From Leptolyngbya sp. DLM2.Bin27 (GTDB lineage Bacteria; Cyanobacteriota; Cyanobacteriia; Phormidesmidales; Phormidesmidaceae): DNA of 39,800 nucleotides. The position numbers and the translations under genes are program-made. Below are positions 31,707 through 39,255 of this stretch, in pieces (positions within the stretch are counted from its first letter, which is position 1; every line of letters begins with the position of its first letter). The stretch lies in NCBI GenBank assembly GCA_007694115.1, contig RECJ01000112.1, positions 1 through 39,800 on the forward strand. The letters run 5' to 3'. The notes under the pieces are model-generated. The model saw nothing but the letters and a program-made list of their open reading frames with translations, was not told where the DNA came from and made no database searches.

Positions 31707-31757
31707 GTCAGCACCCGTTTGTCGGCACCTGTTTGTCGGCACCCGTTTGTCGGCACC
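31707..31757. repeat. 14-bp GTCGGCACCCGTTT tandem repeat
   Basis: Three full copies (31707-31720, 31721-31734, 31735-31748) with single-base differences and a nine-base partial copy follow head to tail in the divergent promoter between the Wza and DUF2584 genes. There are no spacers between copies, so this is not CRISPR. Its regulatory role is unknown. Confidence 0.75.
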
Positions 31758-31786
31758 AGCTCTAACCAGCCAGGATAATTTTTTTG

Positions 31787-31822
31787 ATCGCGCAATATTT
31801 ATATCGCGCAATATTTATATCG
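31787..31822. repeat. 16-bp ATCGCGCAATATTTAT repeat
   Basis: Two perfect copies (31787-31802, 31803-31818) and the start of a third (ATCG) lie directly upstream of the DUF2584 gene, ending about 16 bases from its ATG. AT-rich cores in tandem could be binding sites for a regulator; the position is suitable for the promoter or 5' leader. Confidence 0.75.
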
Positions 31823-31838
31823 TTTTTGAGGAACCGCC

Positions 31839-32102
31839 ATGGGCATGCCCTGCGAAATCAACAGTATTCTCAAGCTCACCCCGGCCCAGGGCTACCCTGA
31901 GCCGCTCACCGTCGGCGATCGCCACCGGGTGACCAAAACCGGCTACCGGATTTTTCCCCTCGACGTGCCCCTGGGTCTGGTGGATGAAGCCTGGCTGGCC
32001 CACGCCGATATTGTGATCGAAAAGCTCACCTGGGAGCACCAGACTACCCACCTAGAATTCAAGGTGACTCGTCTCTACCCGGCTCCCTTCGCTGTTCAAT
32101 AA
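31839..32102 (+). CDS. DUF2584 family protein
   Basis: An 87-residue cytoplasmic protein found in most cyanobacteria, function unknown. The family sequence starts with MGMPCEINSILKLTPAQGYP and continues TGYRIFPLDVPLGLVDEAWL and LAHADIVIEKLTWE, to YPAPF. GAGG is about seven bases before the ATG. It is preceded by the two tandem repeat arrays, and its end converges on the large minus-strand gene 24 bases away. Confidence 0.95.
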   Translation: MGMPCEINSILKLTPAQGYPEPLTVGDRHRVTKTGYRIFPLDVPLGLVDEAWLAHADIVIEKLTWEHQTTHLEFKVTRLYPAPFAVQ

Positions 32103-32126
32103 GCTTGAGGCCACACCTACCCTGGC

Positions 32127-34454
32127 TCATTCAAACCGCTGGGCGGCCTCTGACCAAGTCAGCAGCTCATACCCACCGGGCCTGTGTACCACCAGCCCCA
32201 CGGGCAGGCCATGCTGGGGGTTGGTCAGAGCCATCAGAGTTTGGGGCAAAAACACATCGCTGTAGATCACGCGATGGTCTGGGCCGAGGATGACGACCTT
32301 GGGCGCGGTAGCTTCGACTGGAACCCCCCACTGTCTCAGCTGGCCCAGGGCGGATTGATCCCAGGTCAGCACTCGCTCTAGCTGGCCGTCACCGGTCAGG
32401 TCGAGGCTTTGCTCCGCCAGGTTGGCGAGCTCTTGCTTAAACCCAGCCGGGGCCGTCTGGCCAGGAAACAATGCAGTGGTGAGGGGGGCTGCGATCGCAC
32501 TCCCATCGGGCCGCTGCCGCTGGCTGGCATCGAGCCACATCAGCGCCCCCTGAGAAAACACCAGCGGCGGCGGCGACGAGGGCATCACCCCCGGCCCAGT
32601 GGCCAGCAGCGTCGGGATGCCGTTGGTCAGCCTCAGCCCTCGCACCGTGAGGGGGGCAGGCACCCCCGTGGTGGGGCTAACCCAGCGCAAGATCTGGGGG
32701 GCCGCCTGGGCCGCTGGCTGTACCGCAGGCCACAGCGCCGCCGGAGTAACATTGGCGGCCAGCCCCAGGCGGCCCCACCCCTGGGGCTGGCGCACGGCCC
32801 GCAGGTCAATGGCATACCACTGCCCCAACGCAGCATCTAGGGACTGGCCTGGGGCCGCATAACCGGCGGTGGGGGCGGGGATGGGGGTAGCCTGACCGAT
32901 CAAGGCACTGGCAGGGGGCAGGGCCAGGGCAGGGCCAGGCTGGGCTTGACCCTGGGCCGCTGCGTCTGGCTGTGAGGTGGCGACGGTTTGCCCGGTGCTG
33001 GCCTCGGGCAGACTGACTACCGGCGCGGTCGCCGCCGTGAGCATGGTCGCCAGCCGCTGGCGGGCGGCGGCGGGCACGGGCTGACGATCGAGCCAGTCTT
33101 GGGTGGCCCCGTCGACGAAGGTTGACTGATTTTGCAGGGCTTTTAGGGCCAGCCCGCCCCACACATAGACCGCAGGCTCGGGGTTGGGCAGGGCGGCAGC
33201 GGCGCTGATGCGACGCCACATGTGGCCCTGGTCGGCCCCCAGCCGAGTGATCATGGCGGGCACCAGCCTGGGAGAGGTTTCGAGCTGCGTCAGGGCTGTC
33301 TCCCAGCGACCATCGATCAGCAGCGCCAGGATGGCTTGGGTCGGCGTTGACCAGTCTTGCTCCGCCTGTTGATGGGTAATCATCGCGTGGCGCTCTATCA
33401 GCCTGAGCTGGGCCTCAGCGGCTGGGTTCCACCCCTGGCCCAGAGCCGTTTTGAGCTGGCCCAGGTGGGTCTGGGCCTTGGGCCACAGCCCGCCTCGGGC
33501 CAATCGCAGCGCCTGCTGGTAGGCCCCCGCCTGGCCCCCGGCATCCACCGGCACCCGCACCCACGACACCGACTGCATGTGCGGCGTCGCCCCCGCCCGC
33601 CCCCCAGAAAACACCTGCCAGCCCTGCAGGGCAGGCTCTAGACCTACGGTTTCGTCAATGATCAAATCGCTGGGGCCATCGCCATCGAGATCGACCCACT
33701 GGGGCGGTTTGTTGGCTGGGCTGCTCCAGGGTTCGAGCAGGGTTAGCTGCTGGTTTTGGTGCTGGTTTTGGTGCTGGTTTTGGTGCTGGTTTTGGTGCTG
33801 GTTTTGGTGATTGACGTGCAGCAGCTGCCCGTAGCGCAGGGTTAGCCCCTGCTGTTGCCAGGTGCCCTCAAGGGTGAGCCAGGTGCCGGCGGTGGCCACG
33901 GGGGCGGCGGGCAGCGGCACTACCCGCGTTAGGGCAAAGCTGGCGGGCATCGCCGTAGGGGGCTGGGATCGATGGCGCAGGGGGGCGATGACGGCGTCTT
34001 TGGGCAGGGGGTCAATGTCGAGGGTTGCGATCGCCCGCAGCTCGTCCCCATCGGCTTGAAACAGGGCCAAAGACACCACCGCCCCCGAATCGATCAACAG
34101 CGGCACGAGCACGAGCCCAGCGGTGTCGGTGCCTTCTAGGTACAGGGGGTCGCCCAGCCGCTGCTGGGCCGCCGCCGCCTGATCTCGCAGATCGTCCAGG
34201 CTGGCCGCTGGGGCTAGGGCCAAAGGCCGCCGCTGCCACTGCGCCCAGCCCTGGGGCACTACCTCCGGGTCGAGCATCAGCCGCAGCCCCAGGCGAAAAC
34301 TCAGCCCCAGCAGCAGCAGCCCCACCCCCAGCCCGGCAGCCACCAGCCCGAGCCCCAGCAGCGAGCGCCAAAGGCGGCGGCGCGGCCTCACCCATACCTG
34401 CACCACACCCGGGGCGCTGGGCGGCTTGGAGCCAAGAGAAGCACGAAAACCCAT
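32127..34454 (-). CDS. Large membrane-anchored protein with a QHQN repeat
   Basis: A 775-residue protein that I cannot assign to a family. A basic cytoplasmic N terminus (VWVRPRRRLWR) precedes one membrane helix (SLLGLGLVAAGLGVGLLLLG). The rest is extracytoplasmic-looking, with a VCBS/FG-GAP-like calcium-loop pattern PQWVDLDGDGPSDLIIDETV and a second LDLTGDGQLERVLTWD, and four-residue QHQN repeats in the middle. Long A/P/Q-rich parts suggest a linker. ATG 34454 fits; the extension to 34640 would cross the divergent promoter shared with ilvA. Confidence 0.75.
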   Translation of the reverse strand: MGFRASLGSKPPSAPGVVQVWVRPRRRLWRSLLGLGLVAAGLGVGLLLLGLSFRLGLRLMLDPEVVPQGWAQWQRRPLALAPAASLDDLRDQAAAAQQRLGDPLYLEGTDTAGLVLVPLLIDSGAVVSLALFQADGDELRAIATLDIDPLPKDAVIAPLRHRSQPPTAMPASFALTRVVPLPAAPVATAGTWLTLEGTWQQQGLTLRYGQLLHVNHQNQHQNQHQNQHQNQHQNQQLTLLEPWSSPANKPPQWVDLDGDGPSDLIIDETVGLEPALQGWQVFSGGRAGATPHMQSVSWVRVPVDAGGQAGAYQQALRLARGGLWPKAQTHLGQLKTALGQGWNPAAEAQLRLIERHAMITHQQAEQDWSTPTQAILALLIDGRWETALTQLETSPRLVPAMITRLGADQGHMWRRISAAAALPNPEPAVYVWGGLALKALQNQSTFVDGATQDWLDRQPVPAAARQRLATMLTAATAPVVSLPEASTGQTVATSQPDAAAQGQAQPGPALALPPASALIGQATPIPAPTAGYAAPGQSLDAALGQWYAIDLRAVRQPQGWGRLGLAANVTPAALWPAVQPAAQAAPQILRWVSPTTGVPAPLTVRGLRLTNGIPTLLATGPGVMPSSPPPLVFSQGALMWLDASQRQRPDGSAIAAPLTTALFPGQTAPAGFKQELANLAEQSLDLTGDGQLERVLTWDQSALGQLRQWGVPVEATAPKVVILGPDHRVIYSDVFLPQTLMALTNPQHGLPVGLVVHRPGGYELLTWSEAAQRFE
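33751..33810 (-). repeat. In-frame 12-bp coding minisatellite
   Basis: Five copies of TGGTTTTGGTGC (last one with a final A) encode repeated QHQN tetrapeptides on the minus strand. The unit is a multiple of three, so copy changes do not shift the frame. It probably varies among strains. Confidence 0.9.
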
Positions 34455-34641
34455 AGACAGAGACACTACACCAGTGTTACCTGCAACTCTACCGCAGGAT
34501 GCTGAGGTCAGAGCCCCATTCTCCCGATCGTTGAACGTACGGGACAGATCTACGGGGCAGAACTCAAACCCTCCACGCTCAACTTGCCATGACCACCCTC
34601 GCCCTAGAATAAAGGCTGATTCCTTCGCCACCGCTGCCACA

Positions 34642-36153
34642 ATGTCTACCGACTACCTCGAACGCATTCTCACCGCCCGGGTCTACGATGTGGCGCAGGA
34701 GACGCCCCTAGAGGTGGCCCCTAACCTGTCGGCGCGGCTGCAAAATCGGCTGCTGCTCAAGCGCGAAGACATGCAGTCGGTGTTTTCGTTCAAGCTGCGG
34801 GGGGCCTACAACAAAATGGCCCACCTGTCGCCAGAGCAATTGGCGGCGGGGGTGGTGGCGTCGTCGGCGGGCAACCACGCCCAGGGGGTGGCCCTGGGGG
34901 CCAAGCATCTGGGCACCCGTGCCATCATCGTCATGCCCACGACGACTCCGGCGATGAAGGTCAACGCGGTCAGGGCGCGGGGCGGCGAGGTGGTGCTCCA
35001 CGGTGAGACCTACGACGATGCCTACGCCCACGCTCGCCAGCTCTCAGACGAAAAGGGCCTGACCTTTGTGCACCCCTTTGACGACCCCGACGTGATCGCG
35101 GGCCAGGGCACGATTGGCATGGAGATCCTGCGTCAGCAGCCTCGGGCAATCCACGCGATCTTTGTGGCGATCGGGGGCGGCGGGCTGATCTCGGGCATTG
35201 CAGCCTACGTCAAGCGGCTGCGACCCGAGATCAAAATCATCGGCGTCGAGCCGATTGAAGCCGATGCCATGGCGCGATCGCTCCAAGCTGGCGAGCGGGT
35301 AAAGCTATCCCAAGTGGGCCTGTTTGCCGACGGGGTCGCCGTGCGCCAGGTGGGCGAAGAGACCTTTCGCCTCTGTCAGCAGTACGTAGATGAGGTGATC
35401 TTGGTCAGCACCGACGACATCTGCGCCGCCATCAAAGACGTGTTTGAAGACACCCGCTCGATTTTAGAACCCGCCGGAGCCTTGGCCATTGCCGGGGCCA
35501 AGGCCTACGTCGAGCGCCAGGGCATCACCGAGCAAACCCTGGTGGCCGTGGCCTGTGGGGCCAACATGAACTTTGATCGGCTGCGGTTTGTGGCCGAGCG
35601 GGCCGAGATCGGCGAACACCGCGAGGCCATTTTTGCCGTCACCATTCCCGAAACGCCGGGCAGCCTCAAGGCCTTTTGCGAATGCCTGGGCACCCGCAAC
35701 CTGACCGAGTTTAACTACCGCATTGCCGACAACCACGAGGCCCATATCTTCGTTGGCCTAGAGGTGCAGGGCCGGGCCGATGCCCAGAAGATGGCGCGAC
35801 TGTTTGAGTCTGAGGGGCTAAAAACGCTCGATCTGACCGACGACGAGCTGTCTAAAATGCACCTGCGCCACATGGTCGGCGGCAAGTCGCCCCTGGCCAA
35901 CGACGAGCTGCTGTATCGCTTCGAGTTTCCCGAGCGCCCCGGCGCGCTGATGAAGTTTGTCAATGCCATGAGCCCCGACTGGAATATCAGCCTGTTCCAC
36001 TACCGCAACAATGGCTCTGACTATGGCCGCATTGTCACCGGCATTCAGGTGCCGCCCCACGAGATGCCCCAGTGGCAGCAGTTCTTAGACGGTTTAGGCT
36101 ACCAGTATTGGGACGAAAACCAAAACCCCGCCTACAAACTGTTTTTGGGTTAG
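34642..36153 (+). CDS. ilvA: Threonine ammonia-lyase, biosynthetic
   Basis: A 503-residue PLP enzyme that makes 2-oxobutanoate from threonine, the first step of isoleucine synthesis. The PLP lysine is K51 in SVFSFKLRGAYNKM; the substrate loop SSAGNHAQGVALGAK and the phosphate loop IGGGGLISG are intact. Two C-terminal ACT-like regulatory domains (FAVTIPETPGSLKAFCECLG and YRFEFPERPGALMKFVNAM) give feedback control by isoleucine/valine. The ORF track starts at 34426, but homology starts at ATG 34642; the upstream part is a noncoding divergent promoter. Confidence 0.97.
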   Translation: MSTDYLERILTARVYDVAQETPLEVAPNLSARLQNRLLLKREDMQSVFSFKLRGAYNKMAHLSPEQLAAGVVASSAGNHAQGVALGAKHLGTRAIIVMPTTTPAMKVNAVRARGGEVVLHGETYDDAYAHARQLSDEKGLTFVHPFDDPDVIAGQGTIGMEILRQQPRAIHAIFVAIGGGGLISGIAAYVKRLRPEIKIIGVEPIEADAMARSLQAGERVKLSQVGLFADGVAVRQVGEETFRLCQQYVDEVILVSTDDICAAIKDVFEDTRSILEPAGALAIAGAKAYVERQGITEQTLVAVACGANMNFDRLRFVAERAEIGEHREAIFAVTIPETPGSLKAFCECLGTRNLTEFNYRIADNHEAHIFVGLEVQGRADAQKMARLFESEGLKTLDLTDDELSKMHLRHMVGGKSPLANDELLYRFEFPERPGALMKFVNAMSPDWNISLFHYRNNGSDYGRIVTGIQVPPHEMPQWQQFLDGLGYQYWDENQNPAYKLFLG

Positions 36154-36306
36154 GTTGCCAGGGCCAGTCTTGCGCTCGGGCCGTATTACCAGCGGCGGCT
36201 TTATGGTTAACTCTCCCGAGCTGGTGCGCGCCACCACCAATCTGCTGCATGTGCTGCACTGCGCCGAGCAGAGAATGTGAGCTTTCATAAATGCCACAAT
36301 AGCGGT

Positions 36307-36313
36307 AGGAGGT
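36307..36313 (+). promoter_or_regulatory. Strong ribosome-binding site
   Basis: AGGAGGT is six bases before ATG 36320 of the nuclease-like gene, close to the ideal Shine-Dalgarno match. It fixes the start and suggests good translation. Confidence 0.85.
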
Positions 36314-36319
36314 ATTGCC

Positions 36320-36940
36320 ATGGTGCAGACATTACCCATTGAGCAGTTGACCCTGTATGACCTGGAACAACGGCTTGGGCTTCAGGAGGTTGCTGATGGT
36401 TCTTTTTTCCCAGAGTGGCAAGAAGATTTGCCTGCGCTCAACTCAGCAGAACAGGAACGATTGGCCCGAGTAGAGGCCGCCTATGCCAACCTGGAGCGGC
36501 GATCGCTACTAGAAAATACCGTCAAGCTGGCCGTGGTCGCGCCCCTACTCGATTTAGCTGGGCTGTTTTTGCCGCCGTTTTACGTCACCACCGAGAAAAC
36601 GGTAGAAATCACCGCCCAAACCGATGAACTTACCCTACGGGGACGACTAGATGTGTTGGTGCTGAAAGACCAACTCTGGGTGCTGGTGATTGAGTCGAAG
36701 CGGGCTGAGTTTTCGCTCAAGGTGGGTATTCCCCAGGTGTTGGGCTATATGATGGCTGCCCCAGACTCACCGCTACCGCTGTATGGCCTGGTGACCAATG
36801 GCAGTAGTTTTGTGTTTGTAAAGCTAGCAGGTCGGCAATATGCTCGCTCTAAAGAGCTGATTTTGGATCAAGATCAGGGGCTGGCGCAGACGCTACAGAT
36901 CATGAAGGCGCTAGCAAAAATTGTGGCGGACGCTTACTAG
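36320..36940 (+). CDS. HSDR_N / PD-(D/E)xK nuclease-fold protein
   Basis: A 206-residue soluble protein similar to the N-terminal endonuclease domain of type I restriction HsdR, but without helicase parts. The PD-(D/E)xK core is visible: RGRLDVLVLKD (D111), then WVLVIESKRAEF (E125 and K127), and GIPQVLGYMMAAPDSPLPLYGLVTNGSSFV following. Free-standing copies are common in cyanobacteria, annotated as restriction endonuclease subunit R; no methylase or specificity gene is near. It converges on the STAND gene with a 28-base gap. Confidence 0.9.
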   Translation: MVQTLPIEQLTLYDLEQRLGLQEVADGSFFPEWQEDLPALNSAEQERLARVEAAYANLERRSLLENTVKLAVVAPLLDLAGLFLPPFYVTTEKTVEITAQTDELTLRGRLDVLVLKDQLWVLVIESKRAEFSLKVGIPQVLGYMMAAPDSPLPLYGLVTNGSSFVFVKLAGRQYARSKELILDQDQGLAQTLQIMKALAKIVADAY

Positions 36941-36968
36941 TGCCGAGAGGCCGATCGATGGCTTCATG

Positions 36969-38585
36969 TCATTGTGGTGGGTCATTGAGTTGGGCACGAA
37001 CTTGGTCGGCATACTGGCAGAATAGCTCGAAGCCGATTTCCTGGCCAATGGCTGTGGCCTCGTCCAGGGATTGGTGTGCCCTTGTCAGGTCGTTGAGCTG
37101 CACCTGGGCCTGGACAATGAACATGAGCAGATTGCGGCCCTGGCTGTAGCGATCGCCAATAGCCCCAAAAATCTCCTGCGCTTGCAAAAAATATCCCATT
37201 GCCTGCTGGGGATCGTCTTGCAAACTGCCCACGCCCTGCACAGCGTTGGCTTCGCCGAGCCGATCGCCCACCTCGCGATAAATCGTCAACGCCTGCTCGT
37301 AGTTCGCCAGCGCCTCTCGACTTTGTTTGAGGAATTGCAGCACGTCGCCCTGCGCTTTCAGCGTATTGGCTACTAAATTCCGCTCATAGGCCGTTTGCGG
37401 TTGCCACTCGGTCACCAGGCGACCATAAAAGTCGCTCTGTAGCAGCCGGTCGGCCCCACTGCCCTGAAACTGCAAAAACATCTCGGGGCTGCTATAGCGA
37501 CCGACCTGCTCATCGGCCACAGTGCGCTGCTGCATCAAGCGCCACGCCGCCGCATATTCCCCTAGCTCGCAGGCGTGGTAAAACAGCTCAAAATAGTCGC
37601 CCAGGGCTGCCGGGGGCGTGCCCACCGCCAGCGGCACCAGACGCTCCTGGTAGTAGGTGGCTGCCGCCTGGTGGGCCGGGGCCAGGTCTGTGGCCCACTG
37701 CCGCGCAAACCGCTGTACCAGCGGCAAAAACTCAAACTGCTGCTGGGGCAGCTCTTGCAGCAGTGACCGATCCACCAGCCCATAGAGGACATCGACTGTA
37801 GTGGTAGCTGCCATTGCCTGGGCCGCTGCCACATCAAAGGCACGGTTATACACACTCAGGCCATACCACAGGGTTTGCAGCGGTGCCGCCAAGCGAGCCA
37901 AGGTCTCTTGCAGCACCGTGGCTACGCTGGCCTCTTTGTCACCCCGGTGCAACCCTACAATTTGCCCTAGCCGTACCAGGTCGTCGGCCCCCAGGGCATA
38001 TTTCACTTTTGGGGCAGAATTTTGGCGCGGGTTCTTCAACCAACCCACAGTCAAGTTCAGCAGCAGTGGGTGGCCATCGGCTAGCTCTACAAATTGTGCC
38101 AGGTCGGCCTCGCTCCCCGAAATCCCCCGTTGCTTTAGCAGCGCCACCCCGGCGGCGGTGGTCAGCCCGCCCAGGTCGCGCCAGCGGCTGCGCTCGGCGG
38201 GCAGGGCAGGCTTTTCGCGGCTGGTCAGCAGCAGCACCGTCTGCCGCCCCCACTCTAGCCACCGCAGCAAAAACGCTTCATAGGCAGGGTCTTGCCAGGT
38301 AATGTCAGGGTGCAGCAAACTTTCCAAGTTGTCCATCACCACCAAATAGCGCTTTTGGCTCAGGTAGTTAAGTGCAAAAGTGGTCACCTGGTCGTTGCTC
38401 AGGGTAGCCTCTAGGTCGCCTGCCCCCAATAGGCGTAGCACCTCCCGGCTCCACACCCCAAAGGGTTGCGTCTGGTTAAAGGCCACCCATAGCACTTGGT
38501 CGAACCCGGTTTGGGTTTCGCACAGCTTGGCCCCTAGAGCCGACTTGCCATAGCCCCCCGCCGCCCGCAACCCCACCAGCCGCAC
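36969..38585 (-). CDS. STAND (NB-ARC) NTPase with TPR-like C terminus
   Basis: A 538-residue NTPase. From GTG 38585: P-loop AAGGYGKSALG (K14, S15), Walker B YLVVMDNLES (D85), LLLTSREKP as arginine/sensor motif, and the GxP-like LADGHPLLLNLTVGWL; so NB-ARC plus winged-helix-like part up to about 310. The remainder has TPR-like helical repeats (LVANTLKAQGDVLQFLKQSREALANYEQAL and others), a typical ligand-sensing array. STAND ATPases act in signalling or in antiphage defence. The GTG at 38585 cuts closely before the P-loop, so the true gene should extend upstream (see next entry). Confidence 0.85.
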   Translation of the reverse strand: MRLVGLRAAGGYGKSALGAKLCETQTGFDQVLWVAFNQTQPFGVWSREVLRLLGAGDLEATLSNDQVTTFALNYLSQKRYLVVMDNLESLLHPDITWQDPAYEAFLLRWLEWGRQTVLLLTSREKPALPAERSRWRDLGGLTTAAGVALLKQRGISGSEADLAQFVELADGHPLLLNLTVGWLKNPRQNSAPKVKYALGADDLVRLGQIVGLHRGDKEASVATVLQETLARLAAPLQTLWYGLSVYNRAFDVAAAQAMAATTTVDVLYGLVDRSLLQELPQQQFEFLPLVQRFARQWATDLAPAHQAAATYYQERLVPLAVGTPPAALGDYFELFYHACELGEYAAAWRLMQQRTVADEQVGRYSSPEMFLQFQGSGADRLLQSDFYGRLVTEWQPQTAYERNLVANTLKAQGDVLQFLKQSREALANYEQALTIYREVGDRLGEANAVQGVGSLQDDPQQAMGYFLQAQEIFGAIGDRYSQGRNLLMFIVQAQVQLNDLTRAHQSLDEATAIGQEIGFELFCQYADQVRAQLNDPPQ

Positions 38586-38726
38586 CCCAGGGTCTTGCAG
38601 CCAGCCGCCAATTTCGGCCAGTTCTTCTGTGCGCCCCTGCCAGTAGTCGGTAGAGGGCGGCTGAGTATAGAGTAGGTAGCTGGCGAGGGTTACTTCGTCG
38701 GCCCTCTGTACCGACGACTGTAGTCA
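38586..38726 (-). pseudogene. In-frame open link with a TGA separating STAND ATPase from its N-terminal domain
   Basis: Between the TGA at 38726-38724 and GTG 38585 are 46 codons in the same frame as both neighbours, with no stop. They read LQSSVQRADEVTLASYLLYT, then QPPSTDYWQGRTEELAEIGG, WLQDPG, which is a normal pre-P-loop region of NB-ARC proteins (compare the F-x-GRE-x-EL motif). No ATG, GTG or TTG is found here. The stop codon therefore looks like an interruption of one longer gene (nonsense mutation or sequencing error), unless a rare start codon such as CTG or ATT is used. Confidence 0.65.
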
Positions 38727-39179
38727 ATCGTTGGGCTGTGCCCCAAAGTAAAACCGGGCATTTTCCCCGGCTTGGATCACCTGCGATTTAGGGTCATTCA
38801 CCTGTAGCCCCTGCCCCCCGGTCACGGTCTGCACATTGCGAGCCCCGCTGGCGTCGATCTGCACTAGCACCTGCTGGAGTTCGCGGGCCAGGGGTTCAAC
38901 TTCTGTAGCCAGTTCTGAATTTTCCAGCGCTTTGCTCAAATACTCTTGCAGCCGTTCCTGCGCCTTGGGCTCTCCCTTTGCGGCCTGCTCCAGCAACTTA
39001 TCGGTATCGGGCTTGCCCTTCAACAGGCGATCCCACACCAGTTGACCCAGCTTTTTAATCGGCGCTGCGGCCAGGGTAACGACCTCGCCGCCCAGCTTGC
39101 TGCCCAGCCCTTCATAAAACTTGTTGAGCACCACCGCCGCAATGGGGGTTGCCAGGGCCAGAGAAATAGTTTCTAGCAT
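38724..39179 (-). CDS. N-terminal domain of a probable split STAND protein
   Basis: A 151-residue product. It opens with a hydrophobic helix (MLETISLALATPIAAVVLNK), continues with KFYEGLGSKLGGEVV and KKLGQLVWDRLLKGKPDTDKL, a mainly helical part, and finally a repeat-like, Q/N-rich stretch reading NVQTVTGGQGLQVNDPKSQV and AGENARFYFG. The same sequence pattern starts many cyanobacterial NB-ARC/TPR proteins as a single chain, so it is likely the N-terminal domain of the next gene. Starts: ATG 39179 (chosen) or TTG 39194; no Shine-Dalgarno for either. Confidence 0.75.
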   Translation of the reverse strand: MLETISLALATPIAAVVLNKFYEGLGSKLGGEVVTLAAAPIKKLGQLVWDRLLKGKPDTDKLLEQAAKGEPKAQERLQEYLSKALENSELATEVEPLARELQQVLVQIDASGARNVQTVTGGQGLQVNDPKSQVIQAGENARFYFGAQPND

Positions 39180-39255
39180 AGAAATAGCAGCCAATAAATG
39201 CCGTTCACTCAGTTTTAGCCTAGATTGCCCAAATCCGTTCCTTTGCTCCTATTGA

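Noticed and set aside
31707-31822. Possible CRISPR array
   Set aside because: Units of 14 and 16 bp are directly joined without spacers, and no cas genes are present.
36203-36280. 25-codon + strand frame MVNSPELVRATTNLLHVLHC...
   Set aside because: Looks protein-like and could be a gene remnant between ilvA and the nuclease gene, but is too short and without a ribosome site or family match.
38476-38727. 83-codon minus-strand ORF upstream of the STAND ATPase
   Set aside because: It is in another frame, starts with TTG, is Arg/Gly-rich, and overlaps codons of the true NB-ARC frame.
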